A stretch of DNA of 60,000 nt from Bolinopsis microptera (GCF_026151205.1 NC_087079.1:14138445-14198444); one strand, 5' to 3'. Counted from the first letter of the stretch, positions 11,880 to 25,446 are shown. Notes: generated by a model not told the origin, from the letters alone. Program-made: numbers and translations.

Positions 11880-13250
11880 AAATGACGTTTCCCTGGAGAA
11901 TCATCCAGAATTCACGGGTGAAATGAAAAGTGAAAGACAGCAAAATGACCACACCCAAATGTGATAGGATAAACAATAAAATATGTAAATGCCTGAAATT
12001 TATCAAAGATCACTATCGCTGTCGTGATGGCAAATAATCATGAACGAACATCGACCACTCATGTGATGGAGCCAGGGAGCTGGTCTGAGTGGTCACGTAC
12101 ATGTGTACTATTCGTCTTCGGTCTGATCTTAACACATGATCTCAAAACTAACATCAGAGAACAGCAAAGATCTTCAAGCTCATTATCAACGGACAACGAT
12201 AAACAAGGTTAGTTCGTAAAGATTTCTCATCATTTAACTAAAATAAAGAGAATGACACTGCGTTTATGTTTATAGTTAGTATACTTAATAAGTTTAACAA
12301 GGCATACCAATTTACAGAGTATGACACATATTATAACAGATTGTTGTCTAGTGCAGGGCAGGCGGAGTAAGTTGTAAAGTTGTAAGGTTGGCCGTATCAT
12401 CATATCCAATGATGTTTAACTTTAAGATTATGTTTGCGTTTCATTGCTCAACAGCTGTTCGAAGGATCAAATTTAAGATGTTTAACTTTATTGTTTATTT
12501 GTAGAATGTTCCAAAATGTACAATCGAAATAAAAGCGAAAAACACAAAAATAACCTCGCCCAAAAGTTATCACAGGTTATCAAAGATTACCATTGCTAAC
12601 GTCATGGAAGATAAAAATGAACGTCGGCTGCTTAAAATTCTTCGAGGCGGTTCTGAATTACACACGAGAGCTAATATCGGAGGAGGGAGGAGACTATAAT
12701 CCACGATAAATAAGGTTCGTTAAGATTCTTTATTATTACTAAAAGAAAGAGATCGACACTTCGTTTATTAAGCGTATAAATGAGTATTGAGTAAATATAT
12801 ACTCAATACTTTAAGTCTAGCAAGGCATATTACCAATTTAAATTTTAAAGCGCATTTTATAACTGACAAACCGGCAGGATAAGTCGTATTTGTAACGCGG
12901 CCATATTTGCCTGGAGAATCAACCAGAATCTACGGTTGTTATAGAATTATGAATATAATTCCGGACCAAATATGATGGCAAATTAGGTCCACGAACTACA
13001 CAGTACACATTGTAAAACCAGCTATAAACATTAGAGAACACTACAGATCCTCAATACCATGCTAAATGTAAAGAAGTCGGTTATGATTCGTCATTATGTA
13101 ACTTAAAGAATTAGAAAGGTAATGACTCAAATGAGGTTGCGTTCAGTAATAGGTTATAATACTTATAACTTTTAACTTTAACAGTAACTTTAAACTGTCT
13201 TCCTGCAAAAAAAAAAGCTGGAGCGAGTTGTAGCGCAGATCATATCAGAC
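11880..13250. repeat. Three diverged tandem copies of a ~400-500 bp segment
   Basis: Shared landmarks recur in order. CCTGGAGAATCA...CCAGAA occurs near 11891 and 12911. A GTGATGGCAAAT-like start occurs near 12024, 12602 and 12973. AACATCAGAGAACA-like text and an AAAGAGAATGACAC-like tail follow each. The 12024-12212 open frame (62 aa, one hydrophobic patch) lies in the first unit and is broken in the others. It ends at a possible donor (ACAAG/GTTAGT), so it could be a stranded first exon, but I cannot support a protein. Confidence 0.55.
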
Positions 13251-15371
13251 TAATATGCAGTATCAGAGTCTCTTATCCGCCATGAGTCTCGGAATATACC
13301 AAAGAGTTAAAGAGTATTAAGATTTGCAGAAGAGAAGATCTACCATTAGTGAGCATGTCTAGCAACAATAGTATAATTCCAACTGTAATGGAACTAATAT
13401 TTACAATGGAAGTCGGATACTGAAGCGGGTGTATTCCTTTGTTGCAGTCGGCCACGGAACGATTATTGAACTAAGTTATATTATTACATGTTCTCGTATA
13501 ATGATCATTATTAGATAATACTGTATATAATTCATTATGTATATTGTATAACGATATTGGCCTTACATACCTAAACAATAGCCCAATTAGATTCTATTCA
13601 AAACTATTCACAGATCACCAATTTGGTGATATTTCGTTCAAGTAGATGGATTGGTATTAGGAATAATTATTGGTTTAAACCGGAGGGTGCTCCACAAATA
13701 ACGTCGAAGAAGAGCTTACTTGCGAAACATAAGGGTAGCCATGTTGTCAAAAAAAAACTACCCCGTAAATAAATTGCTGTGAGGAGATTACCTACAATAT
13801 GCTAAATGTTCGCCTGACACCCTATAGGGGCTGTTCGCATGATGCCTTATAGGGGCTGAAGACTGAAAAATAGGGGCTGAAGCGTATCGGATTCTTGAGT
13901 TGACCAAGTGATTTTTCCCATGCACGTGATCAACTCACAGCTAATTTCATGGATATCCGCACTAAATTTCTACAAGACGAAAAATGGCAAAAGCAAGTCG
14001 GTACTACACTTATCAGCTTAGTACTGGTCATGGTGAAATGAGAATCTGCAGTTTTTTGCTGCAGTGATTCATATCCATACCCTAAATTCTCGTCATACTT
14101 TATTGACAATAAGGATTCACTAATCGAGGTGACAAACATGCACTTCTAGGGATTTACCATTTAAGTTTAACGGAGTAAGTCTAGGGTTAATAATAAATAT
14201 TATAGAAGAGGCTTTTGCAGCTTCTGATATTCCTTCAATAAAATTTAAGGCCGTCGGAACGATCCGTAAATGTTAGGCATATCATAGACTATGTGAGAAT
14301 ATCGTAAAGATCCAGATGAATAAAGATGGAAAATACTTAAATGGTATGCCGAGGGACGACGGACATATCACTAAGCTTATTCACAGAAAACAGACAACAC
14401 CAACAAAACCTACAAAACATGTCAAGCAAATATTCATACTCCCAGAGCAAGTGTTCCTAACAGCGACAAACTTACTGACAAGAAACAGCATGGCACGCCG
14501 ACATCTGTGTTTAAATTTTATTTGCACCAGTCGGACGAATCAAGTGGAAGTAACCCAAAGGGTTAGTCTGACGAAATACCTATATTGGCAATTGCTTGAT
14601 GCTGCAGGCTGCTAAATAAGTAAATAAAACTTAATCGGACATTAGAATTGGTAAAATATTTATTTAATGGCATACCCTCTGTCACAAAGTTGTCTTCGCA
14701 AGTCGCAAATTCGCGGACTTGTTGACAATAACGAAATTTAAACACCTCCCCTAATAAACACGCAAAATGCGAACCTGAACCGTCTCTACTTTACAATGAA
14801 TAGAATCCACAAAAAACCTTCCAAATTTAAAAATTTTAAAAGTCAGATTTGACATATAGGGCTGAGAAACTTCCAGACGATTCAAGCCGGGGCCCGGTCC
14901 GACGGTATAAAAGCAAGTGGCACCCGCCTAGACGTTCAAGCAGGGCTTGTCAGCGGTTGGGGAGGTGATGACACCGTTTTTAAACCTTGTGTGGGGAGGC
15001 AGGCTATTCGAGATTATGTGCCTGTTTTATACGGGTATGTACAAATAGGTTTGTTCTAGAGCAGCTGTTTTAAGGCGGTGATTTGCGAAGCCGATGAAGA
15101 TTGCACGTCACAATTTCATGGAGGCTCGAATAGTCTGAGTAGAAAATGATGAAGTGGAATAGCCTCGAATGAAGGGAATTCATTCTGTCCTCTAAGCTCC
15201 AATTCAATTTGAAATGACTTTAAAAATTACACAAACAACTCATTATTTAACAGAACAAATATAAGCTCATATTTGGTTGAAAAGCGACCCTCAAAATCAG
15301 CTGAAAATCATCAAAAGCAATTATCATGACATTAGAAAGGAATGATTACCAAATCAGTATCGAGTGAAGAT
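13251..15371. other. Gene-poor stretch with TATA-like promoter candidate
   Basis: No convincing exon is seen. TATAGGGGCTG-like text repeats three times between 13823 and 13880. A GC-richer patch near 14885-15000 contains GGTATAAAAGC at about 14906 followed by GC-rich sequence, which could be a TATA promoter with no gene I can attach. The 99-codon plus-strand frame at 14316-14615 has no recognisable motif and is no longer than expected by chance over this length. Confidence 0.3.
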
Positions 15372-15997
15372 CAAGGTTGTTAAATACGTATTAGGAGGGA
15401 ATACGTATTGGAATACGAATACGTATTAATCCTCGAAAATTGACGTATTACGACGTATTCTTTATTCAAAAAATTCAAAAATTCAAATATGTTGAGGGGA
15501 CTGAACTTTAGAAAATGGTCTTAAACTTTGATAATTGCGAGATCGTTTTAGGAGCAGCCTCTAATCCCTAATTAGTAATTACTGACGGCTAACAAACTGA
15601 AAAATTAATTCCCAGACCGGAGTAGTGCACTGTGAAGCTGACTGATCTTGACGAACTTCTCGCTCTCTGAACATCAAAATCATTAAATATGTATTAATAT
15701 GTAATTGATAATTTCGCAAAAAATGTTAGCTTATCGGATTATCCATTAAATTTGATTACAAATTTAAGTTATCATGTATAACTGCACTCCTTTAATGCAT
15801 GATCAATGATGAGGGTGGCGCGCAGCTGTAATGTTTAATTTTGACAAATCAGCGTATTACGGCGTATTATGGCGTATTCGTGGACGTATTTAACAATCCA
15901 TAGAAATTACCGTATTCCGGCGTATTACGACGTATTCTTTATTAGAACCGAATACGTCGTATTCTTTCACGAAAATTTGACGTATTTAACAACCTTG
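15372..15997. mobile_element. hAT-type MITE, 626 bp, with 8-bp target duplication
   Basis: The ends are inverted (CAAGGTTGTTAAATACGT on the left and its complement on the right) and are flanked by perfect direct repeats GTGAAGAT at 15364-15371 and 15998-16005. The 8-bp duplication and short inverted ends are diagnostic of hAT elements. Subterminal regions are packed with short TACGTATT and CGTATTACGG variants, as in transposase-binding arrays. No transposase frame is present, so it is non-autonomous. Confidence 0.93.
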
Positions 15998-16811
15998 GTG
16001 AAGATACCTAGACTCATGACTTGTTAGTTAGGATGAGATATAAAGGAAGAGTCCTACACTTTCTAGCTATAATTATCCTTTACTACAACTTTTACAGTAC
16101 ACTCTAATGGGCCAGACAGTCGCCGAGCCTGCTAAAATTGCAGCGAAATCTGGCTAGGAAAGTAGAACTAGACGAAATATTTTTAATATTGACCCTGGTT
16201 AAAGTGAACTTTGCGGGTATATTCATATGTTAACCTATATTTAGACAATATAAGTTTAAACTGTATTAAAAGGTACACGTCTATCAGATGTCTAAATATA
16301 CAACGGTTTAATATTCCGTGGAAAATAATACGTCATTATCTTACTAAATTGTTGATATCCAATTTTAAGGAATCTGTCAAATTTCCATAAATAACATCGC
16401 TGAACTGCACCAACGATAAGAACCAACGGAACAACGTGTTACTTTACAGCACCTAAACAAGTTTATCCGTACAGAGAACAGAGTGGTGTACCACTACTCG
16501 AGTGGCGTGAGGATACGGCCAGCAAAACAATTTGACACGAATAACTGTGTCTCACATCTATCAATCCTGTTACCCACAAAACACACACACTGCGTACCCA
16601 ACAACACACGCCGAGGCGGCATTTCCTCAGAAAGCACAAGGTGTCTACAATCTCACTTAACAGTGTCGAGACTGGAGCTGGTGCCTCCTCCTCAGCTGAA
16701 CACAAGAGAGACCGTGCCGACCTCTCTGTATCAAGATATCAAAGTGATGAGCTTCGTGACTAGTCGCATGTATATATATCTCAGGAACAGTGTGCTTGCT
16801 TTGTGAATTAT
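15998..16811. other. Gene-poor stretch with GC-richer open patch at 16463-16806
   Basis: The patch is open on both strands (107 codons plus, 80 codons minus) and richer in G+C than its surroundings. A minus-strand stretch reading EEEAPAPVSTLLSEIVDTL follows a possible acceptor (GTTCAG). This may be an exon or a promoter, but no family is recognised and no partner exon was found. Confidence 0.25.
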
Positions 16812-16847
16812 TAGAGGTCTATTAATTTAAATCATGATAGACCTCTA
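16812..16847. repeat. Short inverted repeat
   Basis: TAGAGGTCTAT and ATAGACCTCTA are perfect 11-bp arms separated by 14 bp. No poly-T or other context indicates a function. Confidence 0.6.
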
Positions 16848-19800
16848 GTAATCTAGAAGTAGTTAATACAGCTATGTATTGTTATGTGCTGTATTATTCT
16901 TGGTCTTGGAAGAATAGGAATGTAGAACAACTAACGGTAAGTAACTACAAAAATAGGTGGAATTAAATAAGATAATATAAGTAAGAGGGATGCAACGCTG
17001 AAAGACTCGTATGGGTTCCAGGAAAACGTTAGAATTTACATATGTTTTTCAAGTTGATTTCTGACGTATTCACATTTGTGCTGCTGCTCTGGGTTCATTT
17101 AAAACCAATTTCAAAGCGAAACTACCTTTTTAAATTTATTATTTTAACCACTTATGAGTTATGGGATGAGTTTTGAGGCGCGCAACATCTGCTTAACATT
17201 TTTCAGTCTGTCTAAGGTATAGACTATAGTAAGGGCAAGATTAGAGAAGAAAAAAACAGATCAACGCAAATAGAAACCATCGCTACTAAATTGGTGAATA
17301 AGGAAACTGTCTTTATTAGTTTGGCTCACTATAAATGGATAAGATCAAATCATCATTTGCAATTTATAAATAGAAATTGATGACTCAGTTTTACAACGCA
17401 ATACTAAAATTATCGAGAAGAAAAAAACCGCCAAACACCTTCGAAACTGATGTTGAGAAATTATCAAGCTATCGAATTTACACATAATAGATAATAGATA
17501 ATAGATGACAAGTGAAAATAGTGCAAAAACGATACACCACAAATATCAATTATATGTAATAATTATGTGTTATTGCCATTTGTGCAACTATGTGTAGAGC
17601 CCAAACCAAAAGTAGTTTGATAATTCAGATGAAACTGCTGTGAAGCGTGACAGTGCGATAATCGAATTTTACTATCGCTTCCGTATGCGATGATAGATGA
17701 AGTGCATTTATGGCTAAATAGTTACAGTGACCAAATTTAGGGTAAATTGCATTGAATGGCTGAATATTTGTGCGACTCTATGATCTATCAGTAAAATGAC
17801 AAACTGATTCTGATATTTAAGAGGATTCAGTAGGGTACAATGGCATCATATAGTCCTATATAAGTATACGCTCTGTCTCGGTGCGATTATAATACCTTAT
17901 GATGTCAACTAGGTAGGTCTGATATTCGGTTTCGGTGACAGAACACACTTGTTAGTGCTGTCACTTCCGTCAAACAGAAACGGCACTCTATAGTGAACCT
18001 ATATAAGTACAAAAGAAGGGACCAGGGCTTCTAGACAGTTCTACGATTACCAAACTTCAAAGTGCAAGTTGGCAGAATGTAGCAACTGGAATTGCGGCAA
18101 CTTTAACACGGTATAGATTTCGGCCCTATTGTTGGGAAGTTTCGCTCTTTTGTATATGAAACAAAGATGATACCTCATACAAAGATACGGAAGATACCTG
18201 TCAGATGTTTGGTATGATGGTATGTGCCAGTTGGAAGGAATGGAATGAGTTGCTGGTGTATTACTACTAGTCAAATAATCGCGATCTTAACTGCCGTTGG
18301 ACATTTCTTATCTGGAGGGAAGACATGGATCTCTGATTATCAGCGAGGTGTTATCTTAGAGAGCAAATCAAGATATGAAAAATTGGCTCTTTTTATGGTA
18401 TCAGTCTGGACAGATTTGATCACAAATGAAATTTTTCAGAAGTGGAAACTAAACTTGCTGCTTAAATAATAATTTTCGCAGCCTAACTTAATGACACAGC
18501 TCTGGAAAATTCAACACGTTCTTAAAGTTAACATAAGCGGAAACAAGTTTTTATAAGAAAACGTGCCAAGACATGTTGAATTTGTTGATATATGCTGATA
18601 ATTCAATCAATAGTCGGAATGTAAAGCAATAAAGGTTTGACACTCCGCTTTATATCGTAATTTCTAAATTTGAAGGCACGAGGGCGGAAAAAATTCCTGA
18701 AAAACTGTTCGTCACGGAAACTTTTTGACGCCTGGCAAAAATACAGGTATTTTGATGATTACAACTTCCTGGTAGCCAAAGTTTAGCAGTTAGTAAAGTA
18801 ACTACAGCATCAAGTCGCAGAAAGTTATATGAGTGATGTGCTCTTTGAATCGTCGAATAATTCGGTATATATAAATATTCGAATCTGACACACCACAGAC
18901 TGTTTCTTGATATTTGATTCTTAACCTAATATGGAATTTGGTAAAGAAAGCCCTAAATAATACCGAATATTTGTCAGTGAATTTGACAACTCCGCCTACA
19001 AGAGTAAATTTAAAGTAAAGAAGCTAATATTAAGTCCCCGTCACTACAATAACTTTACAATAACATTACATGATTGCGTTACAAAACAGCATAACTCACG
19101 AATTAGTCCAACTCTGTAAAAGAAAACAGGATTAAACAAAAGAGAATTAAGTTAGTAGAATTACAAAAGAACGGGGTAACCAACTAGAACTAACTCTCAA
19201 AGGGCAGGGGTCAAATAATTGTACTGTTACACAACTAGCAGTATAATAAAGATCATGTAATTATAGTTGTAAATGGAAACAATGTTATGCGTTCATCTTC
19301 AACAATATGGAGTATCTTACTTAGTAGAAGTTGTATAGAGCGCTGTCAATTATTGTCGTTTCAGGCACGTGGTTTACATATGTGGCTGAGAGGCAGATAA
19401 TATCATTCATCAGTGGAACGAGCATGATAAAGGCAAGTAGTAGTAGTATGGGTCTAACACGGCGATAACACACAACTAGTACAACTACAACTACACATAA
19501 TTACACATAATAACAGTGCAATCATCTTTCTTATATTAGACCCTCAATGATGAGACTTAGCACAGGTATGAGAATGTTCGCCAAACAATATGCACAGTCT
19601 CTTGAGATCAAGCGAAGGACAATATTGTTTTTACCGCAAAAATCTACAGGCAGACCGCAAAAAAGTCATAAAGTATGGAAAAAATGCAAGATTTTATAAA
19701 ATATTGTTTATAAAATATTTTTTAATAAAATATTCAGACTAAGGATGAGAAGTTTCAGAAGATGTCATCAACAGTCATCACACAAATGCAACAATCAGGA

Positions 19801-20315
19801 AACTAAGACCTGGATATCGGTGGGGATCGGTACCTCAGGTGAACCATATTTATACCGACACGCTGTCACGCGCCGGAAAATACAGTTCACAGCCTCTCCA
19901 CCAGTATCCAGATATAACAGGCACAATGGTGAGGGTTAGCGCTTGGTACGAAGCAGTGCTATTTAGCTAAGATCAGGGAGACAAAAGGAGAGAATGTGGG
20001 CTAGAACGGCTCTGTGACGGGATCACACTGCAACACATCAACTATTTACACACAGCTATATAACTTAACTAAGTTACGTGAGGCTCTTTACCAATTTGGG
20101 ACACGTTTTATAGTGTTTTATAAGTTACATATTCATGAAGTGAATCCAAAGTGGGGTGTCTATTCGTGTAACTAAGAGGTCTATTCTATTGTTACACTGT
20201 AACAGCTTAATTGCACCCCTGTACTCTGTATTAAAAGCCGTCTCAACGACGGCACACCGACTATCACTAACAATAGGAGAACCTCAGTCAAGAAAAGATC
20301 TGGTAATTTCGGTGA
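16848..20315. other. Gene-poor stretch
   Basis: No exon with matched splice sites is seen. The 81-codon frame at 18224-18469 has one hydrophobic run but no known motif. Short TATAAAATATT-type iterations occur near 19695-19735. Confidence 0.35.
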
Positions 20316-20880
20316 CCGACAACTAGGAACCTCTCATTTCGGCCTCCCACAGGTATCACATCACATGGCCCAATCAGTGACGTATCATTTGTGATGTGAT
20401 CCATATTATAACCATCCTAACAGCCGGACAACCAAGAACCTGGGTAGGGTTCACATGTCAGTTTAGTATTATGAAGTATATTAAGAAGTGTTTGAGCTCT
20501 CGGTATGTGTTCACATTACGGACGTGAGCCGTCAGCCGGGTCCGAAGGATGTGAGCTGGGTCCGAAAGGGGCTGGTTCTCGTATCCAAGGATGTGAGCCG
20601 AGCATGCAATGGTAGTGATACGAGACATAAAATCACAAGTGCGGGAGTTGATCAGCTGTTAATATACAACCGCAATCTGTTTGAGATTGCCAAATACTTT
20701 GGCCATGAGATTGATATTGAGTAATGTATTCTGTATGTAATTATTATGTTGGGTTTGAACTATCATTATCTTGAAAAAATCTTTGTCTTAATTAATGAGT
20801 GCAGAAATATATACAGCACAGCTGTGAAATCGGTGGACACCTGAAAGTTTTAAGTATCTCCAGAGGTTCCTAGTTGTCGG
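20316..20880. mobile_element. Candidate DNA element with 19-bp terminal inverted repeats
   Basis: CCGACAACTAGGAACCTCT at 20316-20334 is perfectly complementary to 20862-20880. Further partial copies of GGTTCCTAGTTGTC lie just outside at about 20896 and 20970, and a related ACAACCAAGAACC lies at about 20428. The interior lacks a credible protein. No target duplication is obvious, so the true ends may be elsewhere in the cluster. Confidence 0.5.
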
Positions 20881-23467
20881 GGATATGTCATGATTGGTTC
20901 CTAGTTGTCGGAGCTGATTGGATTTCCCAAGCTTGCATGTTAATTAGTTAACTAGGTAAAATTGAAAGGTTCCTAGTTGTCCGTCAGAAAAGTAGTTTAA
21001 GAAATCATTTAATTAGTTGTTATAGCGCACTATAACTTTAAACGAACAGCATTTATCATTCTGTTTAATAATATTCCTTTAACTTGTTTAGAGAAAAAGA
21101 ATGATCTAAAGAAGTTCGCAACTTCAACAAATAAATCTACCAACATGATAATAATAACGAGCGACAAGTATGTGACTTGATCTTGGTACTATGATAAATA
21201 CCTCAACAAACACAACAAGTCACAATCCAAGCAGCTGATTTGATATTGGGTAAATTGCAAGCACGCAGAATGGAGATGCAAATGCAAGCTTATCCTGGAA
21301 CAAACCAATCAACAATTTCCTGTAAACTAGCATGGATAACCAAACTAGATCTTGTCAGTGTGTATCAGAGTAATTGTGAAGTTACAGCCAATCGGGTTGA
21401 AGTATCATGAAGCCTCATGGGCAACCTGCCAATAAAATCTCATAACAGTATCACAATTTTGAAGACACACTAGCCAATTATAGCCGTGAAGCAAATTTAC
21501 TGCGGAAACAATGTGACAATACGAATATAATTATAAGATTATACTGTGATTATGATTACAATAGGAAAACTTCTAGATCTTGGCGGGATCAGGAGGCCTC
21601 CCTCCTCAGCTCTGTGATTTTAGATGATTTGTACAGTTGAATACGTGAGCTGAGAGTGAGTGTACGTAACACAAACAAGTATAAAAGATGCTGCAAGGTG
21701 ACTGCGATAGGACGGGACCATGAAAGATGAATGTGGTCTAGGAATGGGTTCTTGAAGTCTTGAAGTAGCATGCGGTCTATTTTGATTTTGATTTTCGTGA
21801 GTATGTGACTCATTCAACAGCGAGTTCCCTTGAATTTTCGTATTAGCTGAAGAAGATTATTGTTGAGGCTTTGATGGAGGGATCATGAGAGATGCATGTC
21901 TATCATACGTCATTCATAATAACTTCAAAATTAGACTCGGTGTGAAATTGATAACATTAACCAACGACGACTACGTATGTTCTGTAAATATATAAAAAAT
22001 AATTACTAAATACTACAAGCAAATCTGATAAAAAGTACGATTTTCAGAGCATTTTGCGTTCCATATTTGAGCCACGGAGCAAAGTTAAATCATTGTACGG
22101 CATAACACAAAAGTAAAGATAGGTAAACAAGCAAATTGGACGACAACAAAGGGAAATGACGGGAAAGCAGTGGTCACCAGGGCGAGAAGCGGAAAAGCCA
22201 GCTCATGATTCAGAATACCAGGCTACAATGCTAAATTTATAATAGATCACATCCTATCGGTGATGTCAAGCTATCATACACGTAATTACACAGCCGACAA
22301 TATACTGATGTTTCTTTATCAGCTCCACTTTGTATTCATATAAACATCTAATTGATGGTTGTCGGCGACCGCTTTCTCGTTCGGTAGTGGAATATTGGAT
22401 GAAGCGGTGAATGCAAAGAGTTGGGAATCTGGGAGGGGTCCAAAGAAGAAAAATATGTGAAAGCGTTTCCGGATGAGCAGTTACAAAGAGGTTGTATGAG
22501 CTATTATATGTCAAATCAAGTTGAAGCGAATGCAGAGCAGTTGTCATCAATGTCATTTTCCATTCAAAAGCGCCTTTTAAATGGTGAAACATCAACCTTG
22601 GCAAGACAGAAGCGGAACAAATAATGACATTAGATTATGGTCGGAAAACACAGCACTCTCGGACGTCAGTTCAACTAAATTTTAAATCTGTTTCCTCTAA
22701 ACGGCGAGACTATTTCGACCAATTGTATCTAAATACTTCATAATCAATGACCGGTTACTACACAGACACAAGATTCAGCACTATTTCCGCTCACGTGACA
22801 GTCTCATAAGAACAAGCACGGTCTGTAATAACAGCCAATTTATCTAATGTTTCAACTTTCAGCGATTTCAGTGTGGCTCCGAGAATGATAAAATCATAAG
22901 ATCTCCAAATCATTTGATTTTTGATAGTTGAAAATATTTAAAAAGAAAAACATTATTCTATCGGATCTTACGCAGCTCATAAGGGTTCATGAGTTGGCTG
23001 TGAGCCAAAACATTGATTTATACTTCCTCTACGTGAGGGCAGAAATTTTTACATTTCTTATAATTTCATGAATATTTTCAGCTGATCAGATTTCAACTTT
23101 ACTAATATAAAAGGGGCCCTGAAACGCTGTATTCGTGATTTGATGCGGTTAACTGCTTTTACCTGTTTACTAAACGCGTGACTAGACCACTAGTGACTAG
23201 ACGAGTAAATCGCGTTTAACACTGTTTGAGCTAATTTTTCGGTTGGCGGACCGAATCCCCAACGAACGTAATCCCTATAAAATATATAATAGCGGTATAA
23301 CCTAACCCTATATATAAATATAATATAACCCTAACCCCATCACCAACTTTATCCCTACTGGTATGGATCCAGTCCGTTCAATAAATATAATTATCAAATT
23401 AACAAATCTTCCATTGCAAATTTGGTTTTGAGTGGATTAAATTTAGTTTAATTTAATTAGTTTAATT
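20881..23467. other. Gene-poor stretch
   Basis: A 67-codon plus frame at 22421-22624 (KEEKYVKAFPDEQLQRG onward) has balanced composition but no flanking splice support. Near 23296-23340 there are two short CCCTAACCC-like patches, too brief to call telomeric. Confidence 0.3.
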
Positions 23468-23535
23468 AGTTGATTATATTAATAGTATCGATCACTAAAT
23501 CAGTTGATTATATTAATAGTATCGATAACTCATAA
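23468..23535. repeat. 34-bp direct duplication
   Basis: AGTTGATTATATTAATAGTA followed by TCGAT occurs twice in tandem with a 34-bp period. Confidence 0.8.
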
Positions 23536-23618
23536 CAAATGTATTAATTACAGAAAGAACATCAATTACTAAAGCAACAATCTAAAGGCATGGGATCAGC
23601 AACTTCTAAAACACTAAC

Positions 23619-23766
23619 CAGTAGCTTGAACATGCTCGATAGTCTCGTCGTTCTCCTTTAATGAGTTAGCTGCAAGTTCCAACAACACTTCGTTCCTAAG
23701 ATCTGACGTTTGTCTCTTCATCTCCTCCGGGCCCTCCATCACCAACCTACGAGGTAACTTGTTCAT
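23619..23766 (-). CDS. Probable first coding exon, unknown gene
   Basis: From an ATG at 23766 the frame reads MNKLPRRLVMEGPEEMKRQT and continues acidic and helical (RNEVLLELAANSLKENDETI) to a donor CTACTG/GTTAGTG after 23619, in phase 1. GC content is higher than in its flanks. Charged heptad-like spacing suggests a helical or coiled N-terminus. I recognise no family and found no downstream exon, so this is a partial gene model. Confidence 0.45.
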
Positions 23767-24982
23767 TTTCTAGCACTTTCTTCAGTTAAATTTAATAGTT
23801 TAAATAATCGGACTACTTCCACGGATCAACCCACAATCAGACCAAACGTAACAGAGGTGGTAAAATATTAATACGTGTTTTAACGGTATTTTGAGGAAAA
23901 TGGAGGTGAAGAAAAGGCGAAATTGTCAAATATTACTGGACAGTGGACACATTGTTCTAAACTATGAAGTAAAAGGTAAATCAATTGTTGGATGTGGTCG
24001 TCCATGAGCAATTTGAGTGTACATGGGTTATTTGAGTGTGTAAACGATTAACAAAGTAACAAAATAGGACAATAGCTAACACTATTCCAACAAGATGTTA
24101 ACAATACACAAGGCTCAGCACTATACGAACTATACGAAAGCTACTACAAAGATCCCTATATAATTTCTCAAGATCCATTTATCATTGTGTTACGACGTCC
24201 TCATCATGGTGTGATGACGTCACGCATGGTGTTATGGTTTTACAGACGTGATGTATCGAGGATTAGAGCAAGGCCGAGGTTAGTTGACACTCCAGCGCGT
24301 TTATTATTTTACGAGTAGTATTGCTAAGTAAAAATGAGGATCAGATAAAATGAAGATCAGGCATTTCTTCTTCGATATTCTACCGCCTGTTGTAGAGTTC
24401 AGGCAAGGTTCTGGGTTGGTGTGAGGGTTCCGTTAAATTTTAAGATTGAGAACAAAAAGTTAGGATTATCTCTAGCTGTGGTACTACGATTCAAGTAAAA
24501 AGTCCAAGCATTGTGAGAAACAAATTTAGCCAGGCTAAAATTTCGCACGCAAGTAAAAATAATGAGGGAAGGTGAGAAAATAAGATGATAAGAACACGGT
24601 ATGATTATATAATATAATAATACCCATATGAGGAATGATAAGGATAGAGACAACAACAAAGAATAGCCAGCTAATTAGCTATGAGCACCTAGCTAATTAT
24701 CATAATTTAATTATAATAACCATAATGACCTTTACATACGAGTCATGCCCGAATAAAGACCAAACATAACCTTTAACATTACAACCTTTACACTACTGAG
24801 TATACTGCAGTAGAAAATAGAAACACCTGAGCCGCTAAGGCATGTGACATGGTTCAAGAAATTACCAGTAACATCAAGAACATGAGTAATTATTACAGTG
24901 TTAAATTATCATAAAGTGTTGACAACGAAAGGGGAAGAAGAGCATAAAGGATGAAACATCAACTCAGTGACGTCATAGTCAC
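23767..24982. other. Gene-free stretch
   Basis: No supported exon. An 86-codon minus frame at 24399-24659 is Leu/Ser-rich with AT-driven composition, typical of chance frames here. Confidence 0.35.
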
Positions 24983-25426
24983 GTGACCAAAATTCAAGGT
25001 TTTCTAAAGGCACAACGGATAATTCATGTACAGTTTTCTGCGTACCTATACCAGAAAATCAGCAACACACGGTTACATATTCTGATTGTACCTGCACCAA
25101 TTCAAGATAATATCACACTGCATGTTTCTCAAAGATTAAAATTGTCACAGAATGCACTCTTCCCTATCATAAAAACCAGGACCACTCTCCAGACATATAT
25201 AACGATTGATGGCCTCGTACTTCCTTTCACGAGTGAAAATACTGCATATTTAAGATTATATCGTGGGACACAACTGCCATTATTTTGGAGGGAAAAGAAC
25301 AACTATGGAACGCACTGTGAAACGTACTATGGACCATGTCACAGCATGACACGAGTATTGACTATCGATTTAATATGCACAGCTGAAATAACAGCGGGGG
25401 TCTCAAGTGCTGTAGAACAGGTGTAG
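24983..25426 (+). CDS. Unidentified open frame, 147 codons
   Basis: This is the longest single frame in the gene-poor middle of the window that is not explained by a repeat or known exon. It starts at a non-ATG codon in the track (GTG), so if real it is more likely an exon than a complete gene. It contains ITIDGLVLPFTSENTAYLRL and later three Cys in 18 residues. There is no signal peptide, membrane span or recognisable motif. A weak donor-like CAG/GTGTAG follows at 25421. It could equally be a chance frame. Confidence 0.25.
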   Translation: MTKIQGFLKAQRIIHVQFSAYLYQKISNTRLHILIVPAPIQDNITLHVSQRLKLSQNALFPIIKTRTTLQTYITIDGLVLPFTSENTAYLRLYRGTQLPLFWREKNNYGTHCETYYGPCHSMTRVLTIDLICTAEITAGVSSAVEQV

Positions 25427-25446
25427 TATGAGTCAATACTGGAGCT

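Noticed and set aside
13273-13455. 60-codon minus frame with a hydrophobic stretch
   Set aside because: Within chance length. Ile/Leu content follows base composition, and no splice partners were found.
14906-15000. Possible snRNA or histone-type gene behind GGTATAAAAGC
   Set aside because: No recognisable RNA gene or histone frame follows. Kept only as a TATA-like candidate.
23296-23340. Possible interstitial telomere sequence (CCCTAACCC-like patches)
   Set aside because: Only one or two units each. Too short to distinguish from chance in AT-rich DNA.
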